Positions 18,961-21,071 of a DNA stretch of 21,071 nucleotides are shown piece after piece. The position numbers and the translations under genes were made by a program. How positions within the stretch are numbered: position 1 is the stretch's first letter; each line of letters starts with the position of its first letter. The notes beneath the pieces were generated by a model. That model did no database searches. It had not been told where the DNA came from and was given only the letters and a program-made list of their open reading frames with translations. Source of the stretch: Carex sylvatica (taxonomy: Eukaryota; Streptophyta; Magnoliopsida; Poales; Cyperaceae); contig CAXKVR010000897.1 of the NCBI GenBank assembly GCA_964058845.1, positions 1 through 21,071 of the forward strand, given 5' to 3'.

Positions 18961-20270
18961 GGGAAAATTTCTAATGTGCCCATGTAAGCTTTTGAAATAG
19001 CTAATTTTCTCATCAAACTACCATAATATTCAAAATCCCCATTAAATCTTAACATTCTTGCTTCTATCCCTTTTTAATAATTTAATATTTCATTTAATTA
19101 GTTTAAAATTTGGATTGATCATTATGTCCTTCAATTTTAAATGGAGTCTCCATTATTTCCAACGAAAGAAAGAATGGAATTTCCAAAATTTAGTAGTAGA
19201 AAAAAAAAAAAAAAAAAAACTGTTGTCTACTTGTCTTCCTTCTCTATACTTCATGTCTAATATCTCCTCCTTCAATGGCAGTTTCCCCTCCTTTCTCTCC
19301 AACGATAGTTTTCAAGTCTTTTATTATTTTCTTGAATATATCTTTTTTTTTTCTCCGTTGATCTCTCATCAAAGTGAAGTTTCAATATGACATCTCCAGC
19401 GTATTAGCTAGAAATCTTAATCGAGACTCAGTGCCAATTAGACCTCATCATTTAAGAAATATTTTACATTATACAACCACTAAAATTGTGTGGTCTAATT
19501 GGCAATTCAACCTTGACTGATAGAAGTTTAATCGAGACTCAAATAATTTACTCTAAATTAATAAAGAAAATCACAATTGTGTAGAATAATAGAGAATAGA
19601 TTAATCGACGCTCAAATAATTTACTTTATTTTGAGGTAAAAGCAGCGATCAAACCTCCATTTTATTTTGAGGTAAAAACAGAAATTCCCCCTTTTATTAA
19701 TATTGAAGAACTCTTTACATTTTTTTAAGAAAAAAGAAGAGATGAAAAGAATAATGGTTCTACATCCTGCTCAAGTTATTTGAACTATATTAAACAAAAT
19801 AGAGGAATTAAGTATCAGAGACGCAATTAGATAAAAGCAAGAAGAGAAATTCCCAACTAAGCTCACGCAAAACACCTCCCCTCTACGAATACCTGATTAA
19901 CAATCCGAGCTGAAAATGTCATATTGAAACTTCACTTTGATCAGAGATCAACGGAGAAAAAAAAGTAATATTCAAGAAAATAACAAAGGACTTGAAAACT
20001 GTCGTTGGAGGGAAGGAAAGAGGAAAAACTACCATTGAAGGAGGAGATATTAGACCTGAAGTATAGAGAAGAAAGACAATTAGAAGTAATGGAGACTCCA
20101 TTTAAAATTGAAAGATATATTGGTCAATTCAAATTTTAAACTAATTAAATAAAAGATTAAATAATTAAAAGGGGATAGAAGCAAGAATGTTAAGATTTTG
20201 AATATTATGGTAGTTTGATGAGAAAATTGGCTATTTCAAAAGTTTACATGGGCACACTAGAAATTTTCCC
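18961..20270. mobile_element. Non-autonomous long-TIR element with MULE-like target duplication
   Basis: The left arm (18961-19392) and right arm (19917-20270) are inverted copies from GGGAAAATTTCTARTGTGCC at the tips to TTTCAATATGACA at the inner ends. The left arm has extra sequence including an A20 run near 19201-19220. Flanking nonamers are TTGAAATAA (18952-18960) and TTTAAATAA (20271-20279), eight of nine identical. Nine-bp duplications with long TIRs indicate a Mutator-like non-autonomous element. The 524-bp centre has short internal repeats (CTCAAATAATTTACT, TTTATTTTGAGGTAAAA) and no gene. Open frames inside the arms lack any recognisable domain. Its TIRs are unrelated to those of the 8.3-kb MULE. 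Confidence 0.82.
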
Positions 20271-20483
20271 TTTAAATAAATACAACAACAAAAAAGAAAA
20301 GAATAAGCACTTCAGTCGTCCTGTTTTATTCTACAAACATTTTTTTTTTTCATATATCATCAATTAAAATCTATTTTTTCTTTCACTTCTCAAACAGTTC
20401 AACATACAATTTATTTAATCAACAATTGAAAAATTAAATCAAAGAATCACAATAATTAGATACAGAGTTGCATTCAATTGCCA

Positions 20484-21071
20484 TCAAACACCATGGCCAC
20501 AACCGAAACAAGTGAGAATTTTCCAAACCTGTGATCCGCCGGGCTGATTTTGCGGTTCCACAATCGGGATGTGGGACTCATCCATTCCAGCCTGTATGCA
20601 TCGGTTGCATTCTTCACGGAACTTTTGACATGCATCATTTGCGTACTGAGCGGCATCCACCACTGTCATCCCCTGCACTAGCTTGTCCGGATAGCTCTCC
20701 TTCATGTGGTCCCCATTCAGTACCGCTGCCAACTGCACCAGCTCTGATTGAAAATCTGATATCAGTGCACCCTCATTTGCACCCCTTTCTCGCAGCTTCT
20801 TGGCCTCCGGTAGAGTCTCTGCAAATAATCCATCAAATTTAACCATCAATTAAGACTTGTGCTTGTAATTTTTAAATTTTTTGGAATCATTAATATATAT
20901 TGTGTGTTTAACCTGGGCAATCAGTTCTTGGAGTAGTGCGTGATAAAACGGATTCAAATGTGCCGGCCCAGGCATCACGCTTGGTCAAGAAATTCTTGAG
21001 GTTAAAGATCTTCTTCACAGTCGCGGGAATGGACGAATGCTCAAACTGTGATGTTTCCTCTGGACCAGACG
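20484..21071 (-). CDS. Non-specific phospholipase C, C-terminal part (partial)
   Basis: Two exons are visible: 21071-20913 (continuing beyond the window) and 20818-20484 (TGA at 20486-20484). The 94-bp intron is phase 1 with GT-AG ends. The first encodes [20 protein letters not shown], then [13 protein letters not shown] and [10 protein letters not shown], a highly conserved segment of plant NPCs (phosphoesterase family). The second encodes LPEAKK, a helical tail with [13 protein letters not shown] and a C-terminus CFGCGHGV. NPCs hydrolyse phosphatidylcholine and other phospholipids to diacylglycerol. The tail resembles NPC1-like members most, from memory. The two C-terminal cysteines might be lipidated, as reported for another NPC; this is inference. 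The catalytic N-terminal motifs lie outside the window. No defect is seen, so the gene is probably functional. Confidence 0.9.

Overview
The window looks like nuclear DNA from a flowering plant, probably a dicot. Genes have GT-AG introns, are separated by AT-rich DNA full of MITEs, and belong to plant-specific families. I cannot name the species.

Layout. (1) 911-6235, minus strand: a small conserved plant gene (100 aa, Cys-rich, unknown function) in two exons separated by a 5.0-kb intron. An intact subfamily XII LRR receptor kinase gene (1820-5433, plus strand, 1115 aa, non-RD kinase, immune-receptor type) lies wholly inside that intron, in antisense. (2) 6236-8373: AT-rich spacer with a 0.4-kb foldback repeat. 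(3) 8374-18335: the last four recognisable exons of a DEAD-box RNA helicase (RH5/STRS1-like), clearly a pseudogene. Its first visible exon is cut by an 8293-bp Mutator-like element (MULE, 8464-16756) with long TIRs and a perfect 9-bp target duplication (CTCCTTTAT). The helicase introns also hold a small inverted-repeat MITE and a hAT-type MITE.

(4) The MULE carries two convergent genes. On the plus strand is a plant mobile domain (PMD/MAIN-like) gene (8 coding exons, 10238-13262). On the minus strand is a MURA-type transposase with a SWIM zinc finger (13972-16082). Each seems to start from its own TIR, with a TATA-like motif, a CT-rich leader and a leader intron. Between their 3' ends sits a possible third small ORF (13520-13766). 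Both genes are dead mainly through nonsense mutations that look like C-to-T/G-to-A transitions, four of them TGG to TGA. A 22-23-bp-spaced motif (AATACTACAGT) recurs in the transposase leader region and, inverted, downstream of the PMD gene.

(5) 18336-20483: a tandem duplication, a foldback MITE and a 1310-bp long-TIR non-autonomous element with MULE-like 9-bp target duplications. (6) 20484-21071, minus strand: the last two exons of a non-specific phospholipase C gene that continues beyond the window.

Probably functional loci: the receptor kinase, the small host gene and the phospholipase. The rest is mobile DNA and a helicase relic used as an insertion site.
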